Assembly: GCA_019739225.1 (NCBI GenBank)
Contig: JAHHDT010000005.1
Location: forward strand, 1,612,001 to 1,676,000
DNA: 64,000 nucleotides
Direction: 5' to 3'
Source of the DNA: Aquamicrobium sp.
GTDB taxonomy: Bacteria > Pseudomonadota > Alphaproteobacteria > Rhizobiales > Rhizobiaceae
Shown here: positions 46,336 to 54,032 of the stretch, piece after piece
How the letters are laid out: the number at the start of each line of letters is the position of its first letter
Numbering within the stretch: position 1 is the first letter of the stretch
Made by a program: the position numbers and the translations under genes
The notes under the pieces: model-generated
Databases searched by the model: none
Told to the model about the DNA's origin: nothing
The model's input: the letters and a program-made list of their open reading frames with translations, nothing else

Positions 46336-46368
46336 CCGCCGGGCGAAAGCACCCCATGCGCGAAACAC

Positions 46369-46391
46369 AGGCTCCTCAGGGGGCCTTTTTT
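46369..46391 (+). terminator. Attenuator terminator upstream of ilvI
   Basis: Stem AGGCTCC/GGGGCCT (one G-T pair) with loop TCAG, followed at once by six T. It lies 60 bp before the ilvI start and after the leader peptide, not after a gene, so it acts as a conditional terminator. Confidence 0.8.
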
Positions 46392-46450
46392 ATTGCCCGC
46401 AAGACCGATAAACGACCTTTGGCGCGATACGCTAAGACAGGAAGAGACCG

Positions 46451-48238
46451 ATGAGCAACGCAGGAAGTGATGCCGGCAGGCGCGAGATGAGCGGCGCGGA
46501 GATGGTGGTGCAGGCGCTGAGGGACAACGGCGTCGAGCATATCTTCGGCTACCCTGGCGGGGCGGTTCTTCCGATCTATGACGAGCTTTTCCAGCAGGAA
46601 GAGATCCAGCACGTTCTCGTGCGCCACGAGCAGGGCGCTGGCCATGCTGCCGAAGGCTACGCGCGCTCCACCGGAAAGGCGGGCGTCTTCCTCGTCACCT
46701 CCGGCCCCGGCGCGACCAATGCGGTGACGCCGCTGCAGGACGCGTTGATGGATTCGATCCCGCTGGTCTGCATTACCGGCCAGGTGCCGACGACGCTGAT
46801 CGGCTCCGACGCGTTCCAGGAATGCGATACCGTCGGCATCACGCGGCCCTGCACCAAGCACAACTGGCTGGTTAAGGACGTCAATGACCTGTCGCGCATC
46901 ATCCACGAAGCGTTCCATGTCGCCACGACCGGCCGGCCCGGTCCCGTGGTGGTCGACATTCCCAAGGACGTCCAGTTCGCCAAGGGCACCTACACCCCGC
47001 CGCAGCAGGCCCCGCGTACATCCTACAGTCCCAAGGTGCAGGGCGACATCGAGGCGATCAAGCAGGCCGTGGCGCTGATGGCGAGCGCCAAGCGGCCGGT
47101 GATCTATTCCGGTGGTGGCGTGGTGAACTCGGGCCCCGAGGCCAGCCATCTCCTGCGCGAACTCGTCGACCTCACCGGCTTCCCGATCACGTCCACGCTG
47201 ATGGGGCTCGGCGCCTATCCGGCTTCCGGCAAGAACTGGCTCGGCATGCTCGGCATGCACGGCACCTACGAAGCCAACATGGTCATGCATGACTGCGACG
47301 TGATGATCTGCCTCGGCGCACGTTTCGACGACCGCATCACCGGCAGGCTGGATGCCTTCTCGCCCAACTCGAAGAAAATCCATGTCGACGTCGACCCGTC
47401 GTCGCTGAACAAGAACGTGCATGTCGACATCCCGATCCTCGGCGATGTCGGGCGTGTGCTGGAGGATATGGTGCGGCTGTGGCGCGCCACCGTGAAGCCC
47501 GAGAAGTCGGCTCTGCACCCGTGGTGGGAGCAGATCGCGCGCTGGCGCTCGCGGGACTCGCTCGCCTACCGCAGCAGCGATGACGTTATCATGCCGCAAT
47601 ACGCGATCCAGCGGCTCTACGAACTGACGAAGGACCGTGACACCTACATCACCACCGAGGTCGGCCAGCACCAGATGTGGGCCGCTCAGCATTACGGTTT
47701 CGAAAAGCCGAACCGCTGGATGACCTCGGGCGGCCTCGGCACCATGGGTTATGGCCTCCCGGCAGCTCTTGGCGTGCAGATCGCCCATCCCGACGCGCTC
47801 GTCATTGACATCGCCGGCGACGCCTCGGTGCAGATGACGATGCAGGAGATGTCGACGGCGGTGCAGTACGAGGCGCCGATCAAGATCTTCATCCTCAACA
47901 ACCAGTACATGGGCATGGTGCGCCAGTGGCAGCAACTGCTCCACGGCAACCGGCTGTCGCACTCCTATACCGAGGCGATGCCCGATTTCGTGCTGATGGC
48001 GCAGGCCTTTGGCGGCCACGGCATACGCTGCGAGAAGCCGGGCGACCTCGACGCCGCGATCCAGGAGATGATCGACGTGAAGAAGCCGGTCCTGTTCGAC
48101 TGCCGCGTGGCGGCACTCGCCAACTGTTTCCCGATGATCCCTTCCGGCAAGGCCCACAACGAGATGCTCCTGCCCGACGAGGCGACCGACGAAGCCGTCG
48201 CCAACGCCATCGACGCCAAGGGCAGGGAACTCGTCTAG
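46451..48238 (+). CDS. ilvI: Acetolactate synthase large (catalytic) subunit
   Basis: 595 residues. A TPP- and FAD-dependent enzyme condensing pyruvate with pyruvate or 2-ketobutyrate, first step of valine/leucine and isoleucine synthesis. Catalytic Glu in VRHEQGAGHAAEGYARSTG near 57; central FAD-binding domain (about 200-340); TPP/Mg motif GDASVQMTMQEMSTAV ... FILNNQYMGM near 456-492. GGAAGAG precedes ATG 46451. The gene is the first of ilvIH and sits behind the leader-peptide attenuator; the regulatory subunit follows 33 bp later. Confidence 0.97.
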   Translation: MSNAGSDAGRREMSGAEMVVQALRDNGVEHIFGYPGGAVLPIYDELFQQEEIQHVLVRHEQGAGHAAEGYARSTGKAGVFLVTSGPGATNAVTPLQDALMDSIPLVCITGQVPTTLIGSDAFQECDTVGITRPCTKHNWLVKDVNDLSRIIHEAFHVATTGRPGPVVVDIPKDVQFAKGTYTPPQQAPRTSYSPKVQGDIEAIKQAVALMASAKRPVIYSGGGVVNSGPEASHLLRELVDLTGFPITSTLMGLGAYPASGKNWLGMLGMHGTYEANMVMHDCDVMICLGARFDDRITGRLDAFSPNSKKIHVDVDPSSLNKNVHVDIPILGDVGRVLEDMVRLWRATVKPEKSALHPWWEQIARWRSRDSLAYRSSDDVIMPQYAIQRLYELTKDRDTYITTEVGQHQMWAAQHYGFEKPNRWMTSGGLGTMGYGLPAALGVQIAHPDALVIDIAGDASVQMTMQEMSTAVQYEAPIKIFILNNQYMGMVRQWQQLLHGNRLSHSYTEAMPDFVLMAQAFGGHGIRCEKPGDLDAAIQEMIDVKKPVLFDCRVAALANCFPMIPSGKAHNEMLLPDEATDEAVANAIDAKGRELV

Positions 48239-48271
48239 GCTCCGCCGTACCCCCTCAACAGAGATCGCTTC

Positions 48272-48856
48272 ATGAACGCCCAGCTTCAGCCCACCGGCTC
48301 CGCCTATTTCATCGCAAAGGAAACCGAGAGCGCGGAAAAGCACACGCTTTCCGTACTCGTCGACAACGAGCCCGGCACGCTTGCCCGCGTCATCGGCCTC
48401 TTTTCCGGCCGGGGTTACAACATCGACAGCCTGACCGTGTCGGAAACCGAGCACGAGAAGCACCTGTCGCGCATCACCATCGTCACCCGCGGCACGCCGC
48501 ACGTGCTGGAGCAGATCAAGCACCAGCTCGAGCGCATCGTGCCGGTGCACCGCGTCAACGACCTGACGGTCATGGCGCGCGAGCTTGGGCAGGAGCGCCC
48601 GCTGGAGCGCGAACTTGCGCTGGTCAAGGTGGCTGGCACCGGCAATGCGCGCGTGGAGGCGCTGCGGCTGGCGGAGGCGTTTGGTGCCAATGTGATCGAC
48701 GCGAACACCGGCCATTTCATCTTCGAGATCACCGGTCGTGTGTCGAAGATCGAGCAGTTCATCGCCATCATGGCACCGCTCGGTCTCGTGGAGGTCTGCC
48801 GCACCGGCGTGGCTGCCATGAACCGGGGTCCGCAGGGCATGGAAGCAGGCGCCTGA
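48272..48856 (+). CDS. ilvH: Acetolactate synthase small (regulatory) subunit
   Basis: 194 residues. N-terminal ACT domain (HTLSVLVDNEPGTLARVIGLFSGRGYNID, about 24-52, the valine-binding loop) followed by a second ACT-like domain (ERELALVKVAGTG..., about 112-190). It binds valine for feedback inhibition and raises activity of the catalytic subunit. It carries a longer N-terminus than E. coli IlvH, as in relatives. A weak Shine-Dalgarno sequence and the short gap point to the same transcript as ilvI. Confidence 0.96.
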   Translation: MNAQLQPTGSAYFIAKETESAEKHTLSVLVDNEPGTLARVIGLFSGRGYNIDSLTVSETEHEKHLSRITIVTRGTPHVLEQIKHQLERIVPVHRVNDLTVMARELGQERPLERELALVKVAGTGNARVEALRLAEAFGANVIDANTGHFIFEITGRVSKIEQFIAIMAPLGLVEVCRTGVAAMNRGPQGMEAGA

Positions 48857-48919
48857 CCCGATCGTCGGCCCCGCGCATCCGGAATTGTCACCGCGACAAC
48901 AATGCGCTTGGAGTCGCTG

Positions 48920-48946
48920 TTTTAGGTCAGTAACATTGACTTAAAA
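48920..48946 (+). promoter_or_regulatory. Inverted repeat upstream of lysE-type gene, candidate operator
   Basis: Arms TTTTAGGTCA and TGACTTAAAA match at 9 of 10 positions around a 7-nt centre, 20 bp before the LysE-family start. The AT-rich outer ends and the TTGACT inside it (a possible -35 element) suggest a repressor or activator site, not a terminator. Regulator unknown. Confidence 0.5.
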
Positions 48947-48965
48947 CGTCCTTCGGAAACGCCCC

Positions 48966-49562
48966 ATGTCCACCGACCTTTTGCTTGCGCTGGTCGTCTT
49001 CGCCTTCGTGACGTCGATCACGCCGGGCCCCAACAACTTCATGCTGCTGGCGTCCGGCGTCAATTTCGGCTTCCGGCGCACGATCCCGCATATGCTCGGC
49101 ATCGGTGGCGGCTTTCTGTCGCTGCTGCTGGGCGTCGGCTTCGGGCTCGGTGCGTTGCTGACGGCCTATCCGTCGCTTCATCTGGCGCTGAAGCTCGCCG
49201 GCGGTGCCTATCTCCTCTATCTCGCCTGGCGTATCGCAATGTCGCGTTCACTGTCGGAAAAGGACGGCAAGGCGGCGCGGCCGATGACGTTCCTGGAGGC
49301 TGCGGCTTTCCAGTGGGTCAATCCCAAGGCGTGGGTGATGGCCGTCACTGCGATGGCGGTCTATTCGGACCCGGCGGCGCCGTTCCTGTCGGTGCTGGTC
49401 GTTGCGCTCGCCTTCGCGCTGGTGAACCTGCCGAGCGTCTCGACCTGGGCCGGCTTTGGCATGGCGCTGCGCGGTTTCCTCGCCGATCCGGTCCGTTTGA
49501 AGTGGTTCAACATCGCCATGGGCGTGGCGCTGGCGGTCAGCCTGTGGCCGATGCTGCGCTAA
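48966..49562 (+). CDS. LysE family amino-acid exporter (RhtB type)
   Basis: 198 residues, about six helices. N-terminal SITPGPNNFMLLASGVNFGFRR (about 17-38) is the family signature; AFQWVNPKAWVMAVTAM near 117 is the second conserved block. Such proteins export amino acids or their derivatives (lysine, threonine, homoserine lactone). The cargo cannot be told. No LysR/LysG-type regulator is adjacent, but an inverted repeat just upstream may be an operator. Placed after ilvIH, though with its own control region. Confidence 0.9.
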   Translation: MSTDLLLALVVFAFVTSITPGPNNFMLLASGVNFGFRRTIPHMLGIGGGFLSLLLGVGFGLGALLTAYPSLHLALKLAGGAYLLYLAWRIAMSRSLSEKDGKAARPMTFLEAAAFQWVNPKAWVMAVTAMAVYSDPAAPFLSVLVVALAFALVNLPSVSTWAGFGMALRGFLADPVRLKWFNIAMGVALAVSLWPMLR

Positions 49563-49620
49563 CGATTGCCCTGACGCTGGGTAATCGACGGGGCAAATAG
49601 CTGCTGCTAGGGTCTCGGGC

Positions 49621-50121
49621 ATGATTGAGAAGCTCGTCTCGCTCAAAGGACTGGTGCTGGTGGCCGTGGTGCTGCTGGTGCCGTTGTTCGCGCTCGGCTG
49701 GCTGACCCGGGAGGATCCTGCCGACAAACCCTATCTGCGCATCGTCGGCGGCGGATTCATCTTCAACTACCGTGTTTCCGACGTGTACTACGGCTTCACC
49801 GCCATCGTGCAGAAGCCGCTGCCGACGGGCACCATCGTCGAGGCTGCATTCGAGGACCCGGCTGGCGGCACGGTGCATACCTTGCGCCAGCGCATCGGCG
49901 GGCCGGAGATGGCGAAGTTTGCCATGCGTTCACCCTCCGTGCGCGGTGTCGAGGCTGGAAAGCCCTACAACGTGTCGATCCGCGTTTTCGATCGCAATGA
50001 AAAGCACCTGCTGTGGCAGGATGACATGCAGTTCACCAGCCAGGTCAGCGATGCGGTGGTGCCTGATGCGCCGCTCACCGTTGGGCCGGGCTACGCCCGC
50101 AATCCCAATGCCGGCGGATAA
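49621..50121 (+). CDS. Membrane-anchored conserved hypothetical protein
   Basis: 166 residues, family not recognised. One N-terminal helix (GLVLVAVVLLVPLFALGWL, about 9-28) and then a soluble, probably periplasmic, beta-rich domain: YLRIVGGGFIFNYRVSDVYYGF near 38-59, GTIVEAAFEDPAGGTVHTLRQ near 70, YNVSIRVFDRNEKHLLWQDD near 115. No Cys and no catalytic motif visible. It ends 12 bp before nthA and reads the same way, so it is probably in the nitrile hydratase transcript; whether it has any role there is unknown. Confidence 0.8.
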   Translation: MIEKLVSLKGLVLVAVVLLVPLFALGWLTREDPADKPYLRIVGGGFIFNYRVSDVYYGFTAIVQKPLPTGTIVEAAFEDPAGGTVHTLRQRIGGPEMAKFAMRSPSVRGVEAGKPYNVSIRVFDRNEKHLLWQDDMQFTSQVSDAVVPDAPLTVGPGYARNPNAGG

Positions 50122-50133
50122 GACGGGAATGCA

Positions 50134-50766
50134 ATGAGCGGCCAGGGACACGACCACCACGATCACCATCACCACGACAATCATCTCGACCCGATGGATG
50201 CCCGGGTGAGGGCGCTTGAGACGATCCTGACCCGCAAGGGCCTCGTCGATCCGGCCGCGATCGACGCCATCGTCGAGACCTACGAGACAAAGGTCGGCCC
50301 CCGAAACGGCGCGGCGGTGGTGGCGAAGGCTTGGGCCGATCCGGCCTATGCCGACTGGCTGAAACGCGATGCGACGGCGGCGATCGCCGAACTCGGCTTC
50401 ACCGGCCGGCAGGGCGAGCACATGCAGGCCGTGTTCAACACGCCGGACACCCACAACCTCGTCGTCTGCACGCTCTGCTCCTGCTATCCGTGGTCGGTGC
50501 TTGGCCTGCCGCCGGTCTGGTACAAGTCGCCGCCCTATCGCAGCCGCGCGGTGATCGATCCGCACGGGGTACTGGCCGAGTTCGGGCTGGTCCTCGACCC
50601 GCAGACCAAAGTCCGCGTCTGGGATTCCACCGCCGAACTCCGCTATCTGGTCATCCCGATCCGCCCCGCTGGCTCGGAGGGCTGGAATGAGGAGCGACTT
50701 GCCGGCCTCGTGACGCGCGATTCGATGATCGGAACCGGTCTGGCGACCGCCCCGGAGGCAGCATGA
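50134..50766 (+). CDS. nthA: Nitrile hydratase alpha subunit, cobalt type
   Basis: 210 residues. Metal site [10 protein letters not shown] (Cys 112, 115, 117) is the claw that binds the non-corrin metal ion; Thr after the first Cys marks the cobalt type (iron enzymes have Ser). The two later Cys are normally oxidised to sulfinic and sulfenic acid. Conserved [20 protein letters not shown] near 57. The first 17 residues are very His-rich ([12 protein letters not shown]), beyond what the enzyme needs, and could hold or gather metal. The enzyme hydrates nitriles to amides. Overlaps nthB by 4 bp. Confidence 0.95.
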   Translation: MSGQGHDHHDHHHHDNHLDPMDARVRALETILTRKGLVDPAAIDAIVETYETKVGPRNGAAVVAKAWADPAYADWLKRDATAAIAELGFTGRQGEHMQAVFNTPDTHNLVVCTLCSCYPWSVLGLPPVWYKSPPYRSRAVIDPHGVLAEFGLVLDPQTKVRVWDSTAELRYLVIPIRPAGSEGWNEERLAGLVTRDSMIGTGLATAPEAA

Positions 50767-51422
50767 ACGGCCCCCACGATCTCGGCGGCCAGATGGGTTT
50801 CGGACCGGTCGCGCCCGAGACAGACGAGCCGTTCTTCCACGCCGATTGGGAAAAGCGCGCGCTGGGCATCACGCTTTGCGCTGGCGCGATGGGCCACTGG
50901 AACATCGACGAGAGCCGCCATGCGCGCGAATCCCTGCATCCGGCAGTCTATTACGGCTCCAGCTACTACGAGATATGGACGAGGGCGGTGGAAACGCTGT
51001 TGAAGCGCCACGGCTTCGTGACCGATGCCGAGTTGGCTGCGGGTGCTGCACTTGAAGCAGGCACCCCGCCGCGCAGGGTGCTGAAGGCAGCCGACGTGCC
51101 TGCCATGCTGGCGCGGGGCGGGCCGTGCGACCGGCCGGTCGCCGCCGCGCCCCGCTTCTCCGCCGGCCAGCGCGTACGCACCCGCAATATGCATCCGACC
51201 GGCCACACGCGCCTGCCTCGATATGTGCGCGGCAAGACAGGCACGGTGGAGGCGGTGCATGGCGGCTTCGTGCTGCCCGACACCAACGCGCATGGCCATG
51301 GCGAGAACCCGGAACGGCTCTACACGGTTGTCTTCACCGGGCCGGAGCTTTGGGGCGACGCAGCCGACCCGACCCTGACCGTGTCGGTCGACGCCTGGGA
51401 GAGCTATCTTGAGCCGGCCTGA
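50763..51422 (+). CDS. nthB: Nitrile hydratase beta subunit
   Basis: 219 residues. It starts [19 protein letters not shown], the universal beta-subunit N-terminus; central [19 protein letters not shown] near 67; the C-terminal SH3-like barrel shows [32 protein letters not shown] near 132 and [22 protein letters not shown] at the end. The two arginines that touch the alpha-subunit Cys-oxides are expected in the HARES and RTRN regions. ATGA overlap with nthA and a 14-bp overlap with the activator gene show tight coupling. Confidence 0.95.
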   Translation: MNGPHDLGGQMGFGPVAPETDEPFFHADWEKRALGITLCAGAMGHWNIDESRHARESLHPAVYYGSSYYEIWTRAVETLLKRHGFVTDAELAAGAALEAGTPPRRVLKAADVPAMLARGGPCDRPVAAAPRFSAGQRVRTRNMHPTGHTRLPRYVRGKTGTVEAVHGGFVLPDTNAHGHGENPERLYTVVFTGPELWGDAADPTLTVSVDAWESYLEPA

Positions 51423-51750
51423 CGCCTCACCCCCCGATCCGAAGCCTTTCGATGCGCCATGGCAGGCGCAGGCCTTTGCGCTTGTGGTGGCCCTGCACGA
51501 GCGTGGCGTCTTCACATGGGCGGAATGGGCAGAGGCGCTTGGCGCCGCGGTCAACCGCGCCGATGCCGCCCCGGATGGCCACGACTACTACGAGCACTGG
51601 CTGGCGGCACTCGAGGCGCTGCTCGGCCGCAAGGGTGTCGCGCTTCCGGCTCAGGTAGAGGAATTGGCGGATGCCTGGCAGCGCGCGGCCCACGCCACGC
51701 CCCACGGCAGTCCGATCATGCTGGCCAACGATCCGTTGGCTACGAGCTAA
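51409..51750 (+). CDS. Nitrile hydratase accessory/activator protein (TTG start)
   Basis: 113 residues. Similar to the N-terminal half of the beta subunit (PFDAPWQAQAFALVVALHERGVFTWAEWAEALG, YYEHWLAALEALLGRKGV), as are the P14K/NhlE activators that deliver the cobalt-loaded alpha subunit by self-subunit swapping. No ATG is available; TTG at 51409, with GGGAGAG upstream, overlaps the end of nthB by 14 bp and gives the normal length. Ends with AHATPHGSPIMLAND, which lacks the Cys-rich tail seen in some homologues. No amidase gene follows. Confidence 0.88.
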   Translation: MSRPDASPPDPKPFDAPWQAQAFALVVALHERGVFTWAEWAEALGAAVNRADAAPDGHDYYEHWLAALEALLGRKGVALPAQVEELADAWQRAAHATPHGSPIMLANDPLATS

Positions 51751-51801
51751 AGCAGGCCTGTCTGTTGCTCTCCGCCGGAAGCGCATAGTCTCTAGCCGTC
51801 G

Positions 51802-51972
51802 CGCTGCCCCTCATCGCCCTGCCGGGCACTTCTCCCCGTAAACGGGGAGAAGACCGCCATCATCGCTGCTTTCGCTTATAGCCAGCGCTGAAGAGTGGGC
51901 CGTGAGCAAGCGGCAGGCTCTCCTCTCCCCGTTTACGGGGAGAGGATGCCGGCAGGCAGGTGAGGGGCAGCG
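51802..51972. repeat. Imperfect 51-bp inverted repeat pair with internal hairpins
   Basis: Arms at 51802-51852 and 51922-51972 are near-complementary over 51 bp with a 69-bp spacer. Each arm has its own hairpin (CTCCCCGTAAACGGGGAG on the left, CTCCCCGTTTACGGGGAG on the right) and an outer CGCTGCCCCTCA/TGAGGGGCAGCG. This is typical of a dispersed Mesorhizobium-like intergenic repeat in two opposed copies. It lies between the convergent nitrile hydratase operon and the EEP gene and may also end transcription. Confidence 0.8.
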
Positions 51973-51992
51973 CAAACGATCGCGGTCAGCGC

Positions 51993-52796
51993 TCACCCAA
52001 ACTCCAGCAGCAGCGGCCGGTGATCCGAGACCTCCGGTTCGGTCACCACATCGAACGACAGCACCTTCACCGCGTCGTTGACGAGCATGTAGTCGGCATA
52101 GCGGCCGGCCTTGGTGTAGTGCGACGTCCGCGTATCGCTGAAGCCGCGCGCCGTCACGAGATCAGCAAGGCCCAAGCCGCCCAGCACCGCGAAGGTTTCG
52201 CTATCCGGAAGCACGTTGAAGTCACCGCACACGATAACCGGGTCTCCGTCTTCCGCGACGGATCGTGTCAGTTTGAGCAGCCGCGCGGCCTGCGCAGCAC
52301 GCGCGGGCGTGTCGTGCTTGCCAGTGGGGTCGCGCAACCCGTGCATATGGGCGATCGTCACCGGATGATCGGCTTCCGCATCGTAAAGCCGAACCGCATG
52401 GGCGCTGCGCGAGCGCGGATGCTCGCCATAGCCGTGCGGCGAGAAAGCGCCATGCACGAAACCCTGCCGCTGCCCGATAATCGGGATGGTCGCGCGCACG
52501 AATGTCGCAAGCCCCCAGAAAGACGGGTAGCGCTGCTCGCCGTCCCACAGGTCGCCACGTGCAGCAGGGCAGAATGTCGCGACATGGCCGGGCAGGACGC
52601 TACTCACCTCGGCGAAGAAGTTCGCGCGCTGCGGCAGGTCCGTCCCGCCGTCGCGATAGGTGAGCCAGCCGCGGTCGGCGGATGGCGTGTGAACCATCTC
52701 CTGCAGGCACAGCACGTCCGGATCGGCTTCCGTGAGGAAGTCGAGCAGCGGTTCGTGGAGCTTTCCGCCCCATCCGTTCAGGCATATCAGGCGCAA
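51993..52796 (-). CDS. Endonuclease/exonuclease/phosphatase (EEP) family protein
   Basis: 267 residues from a TTG at 52796 (GAGG 7 nt upstream), giving LRLICLNGWGGKLHEPLLDF, the family start; ATGs at 52832 and 52895 are open but lack ribosome-binding sites and homology. EEP motifs: DVLCLQEM near 28 (Mg-binding Glu), HMHGLRDP near 150, CGDFNVLPDS near 190 (DFN), and VSDHRPLLLEF at the end (catalytic His). These metal-dependent enzymes cut DNA, RNA, phosphoinositides or sphingomyelin; this one's substrate is unknown. No signal peptide in the short form. Confidence 0.85.
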   Translation of the reverse strand: MRLICLNGWGGKLHEPLLDFLTEADPDVLCLQEMVHTPSADRGWLTYRDGGTDLPQRANFFAEVSSVLPGHVATFCPAARGDLWDGEQRYPSFWGLATFVRATIPIIGQRQGFVHGAFSPHGYGEHPRSRSAHAVRLYDAEADHPVTIAHMHGLRDPTGKHDTPARAAQAARLLKLTRSVAEDGDPVIVCGDFNVLPDSETFAVLGGLGLADLVTARGFSDTRTSHYTKAGRYADYMLVNDAVKVLSFDVVTEPEVSDHRPLLLEFG

Positions 52797-52904
52797 TGGA
52801 AACCTCGCTTCCCCGATGAAAGCGCCGACCATACTGTCAGCACGGGTTGCATCAAGGGGCTGGTCGGTATTGCCCCGGTCCCGCGAATCCCGCACTAACG
52901 CGCG

Positions 52905-54032
52905 ATGCAGTTCTCACCGCAACAGGACGAGGCGCTCCGCGCCGTAGCCCGCTGGCTGAAGGAGGGGCAGAAGCCGCTCTTCCGTCTCTTCGGCTATGCA
53001 GGCACCGGCAAGACGACGCTGGCGCGCTACTTCGCCGAGCATGTCGACGGCCAGGTGCAATTCGCGGCCTTCACCGGCAAGGCCGCGCAGGTGCTGCGCG
53101 CCAAGGGCGCGACCAACGCCCGCACCATCCATTCGCTGATCTACCGCCCGCGCGGCGAGGAGGCGGTCGAGGACGAAACCACCGGCAAGACCTCGATCAA
53201 CCCCACCTTCTCGCTCAACCGCCAGAGCCCCATCGCCAAGGCCGCCCTTGTCGTCGTCGATGAGTGCTCGATGGTCGACGAACAGCTCGGCCGCGACCTG
53301 ATGAGCTTCGGCACGCCGATCCTCGTTCTGGGCGACCCCGCGCAGTTGCCGCCGATTTCCGGTGGTGGCTTCTTCACCGAACACGAGCCGGACCACCTGC
53401 TGACGGAAATCCACCGGCAGGCGCGCGACAACCCGATCATCCGGCTGGCGCTGGACGTGCGCGAAGGCCGTGAGTTCATGAAGGGCGACTACGGCACGGC
53501 AAAGGTGATCGGCCGCGACGAGGTGAACCAGGACCTCGTTCTGGCGGCGGACCAGGTTCTTGTCGGCACCAACCGTACCCGCCGCCGCTACAACCAGCGC
53601 CTGCGCGAGTTGAAGGGTTTCGATGCCTCCTATCCGCAGGCCGGCGACAAGCTTGTCTGCCTGCGCAACGATCCCGCCAAGGGCCTGCTGAACGGCTCCC
53701 TGTGGAAGGTGATGACCTCGTCGCGCGAGACGGTGAAGCCCGGCATCAACCTGCTGGTATCGCCCGAGGAGGACGATCCCGATCGCGGCATCTCCAAGAT
53801 CAAGTTGCTGAAAGCCGCCTTCGAGGACCCTGACGCCGAGATTCCCTGGCAGCAGAAGAAGCGTTTCGACGATTTCGACTACGGCTACGCGCTGACCGTG
53901 CACAAGGCGCAGGGCTCGCAGTGGGACGAGGTCGTGCTCTTCGACGAAAGCTACGCCTTCAAGGACACGCGCCAGCGTTGGCTCTATACCGCGATCACGC
54001 GCGCGGCCGAGCGGCTTACCGTCGTCCGCTGA
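52905..54032 (+). CDS. Small RecD/Dda-like superfamily 1 DNA helicase
   Basis: 375 residues. Motif I GYAGTGKTT near 30-38, motif II VVVDECSMVD near 116, motif III LVLGDPAQLPPISGG near 138, motif IV EIHRQARDNPI near 166, then a UvrD_C_2 module with YALTVHKAQGSQWDEVVLF near 330 and WLYTAITRA at the end. It lacks the N-terminal and barrel domains of RecD and is about the size of phage T4 Dda, so it is a stand-alone 5'-3' type helicase. It overlaps the convergent phosphatase gene by 17 bp. Cellular role unknown. Confidence 0.9.
   Translation: MQFSPQQDEALRAVARWLKEGQKPLFRLFGYAGTGKTTLARYFAEHVDGQVQFAAFTGKAAQVLRAKGATNARTIHSLIYRPRGEEAVEDETTGKTSINPTFSLNRQSPIAKAALVVVDECSMVDEQLGRDLMSFGTPILVLGDPAQLPPISGGGFFTEHEPDHLLTEIHRQARDNPIIRLALDVREGREFMKGDYGTAKVIGRDEVNQDLVLAADQVLVGTNRTRRRYNQRLRELKGFDASYPQAGDKLVCLRNDPAKGLLNGSLWKVMTSSRETVKPGINLLVSPEEDDPDRGISKIKLLKAAFEDPDAEIPWQQKKRFDDFDYGYALTVHKAQGSQWDEVVLFDESYAFKDTRQRWLYTAITRAAERLTVVR

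Noticed and set aside
46376-48715. A 779-codon leftward open frame across ilvI and ilvH
   Set aside because: It spans two convincingly identified genes and their gap on the opposite strand and has no homology.
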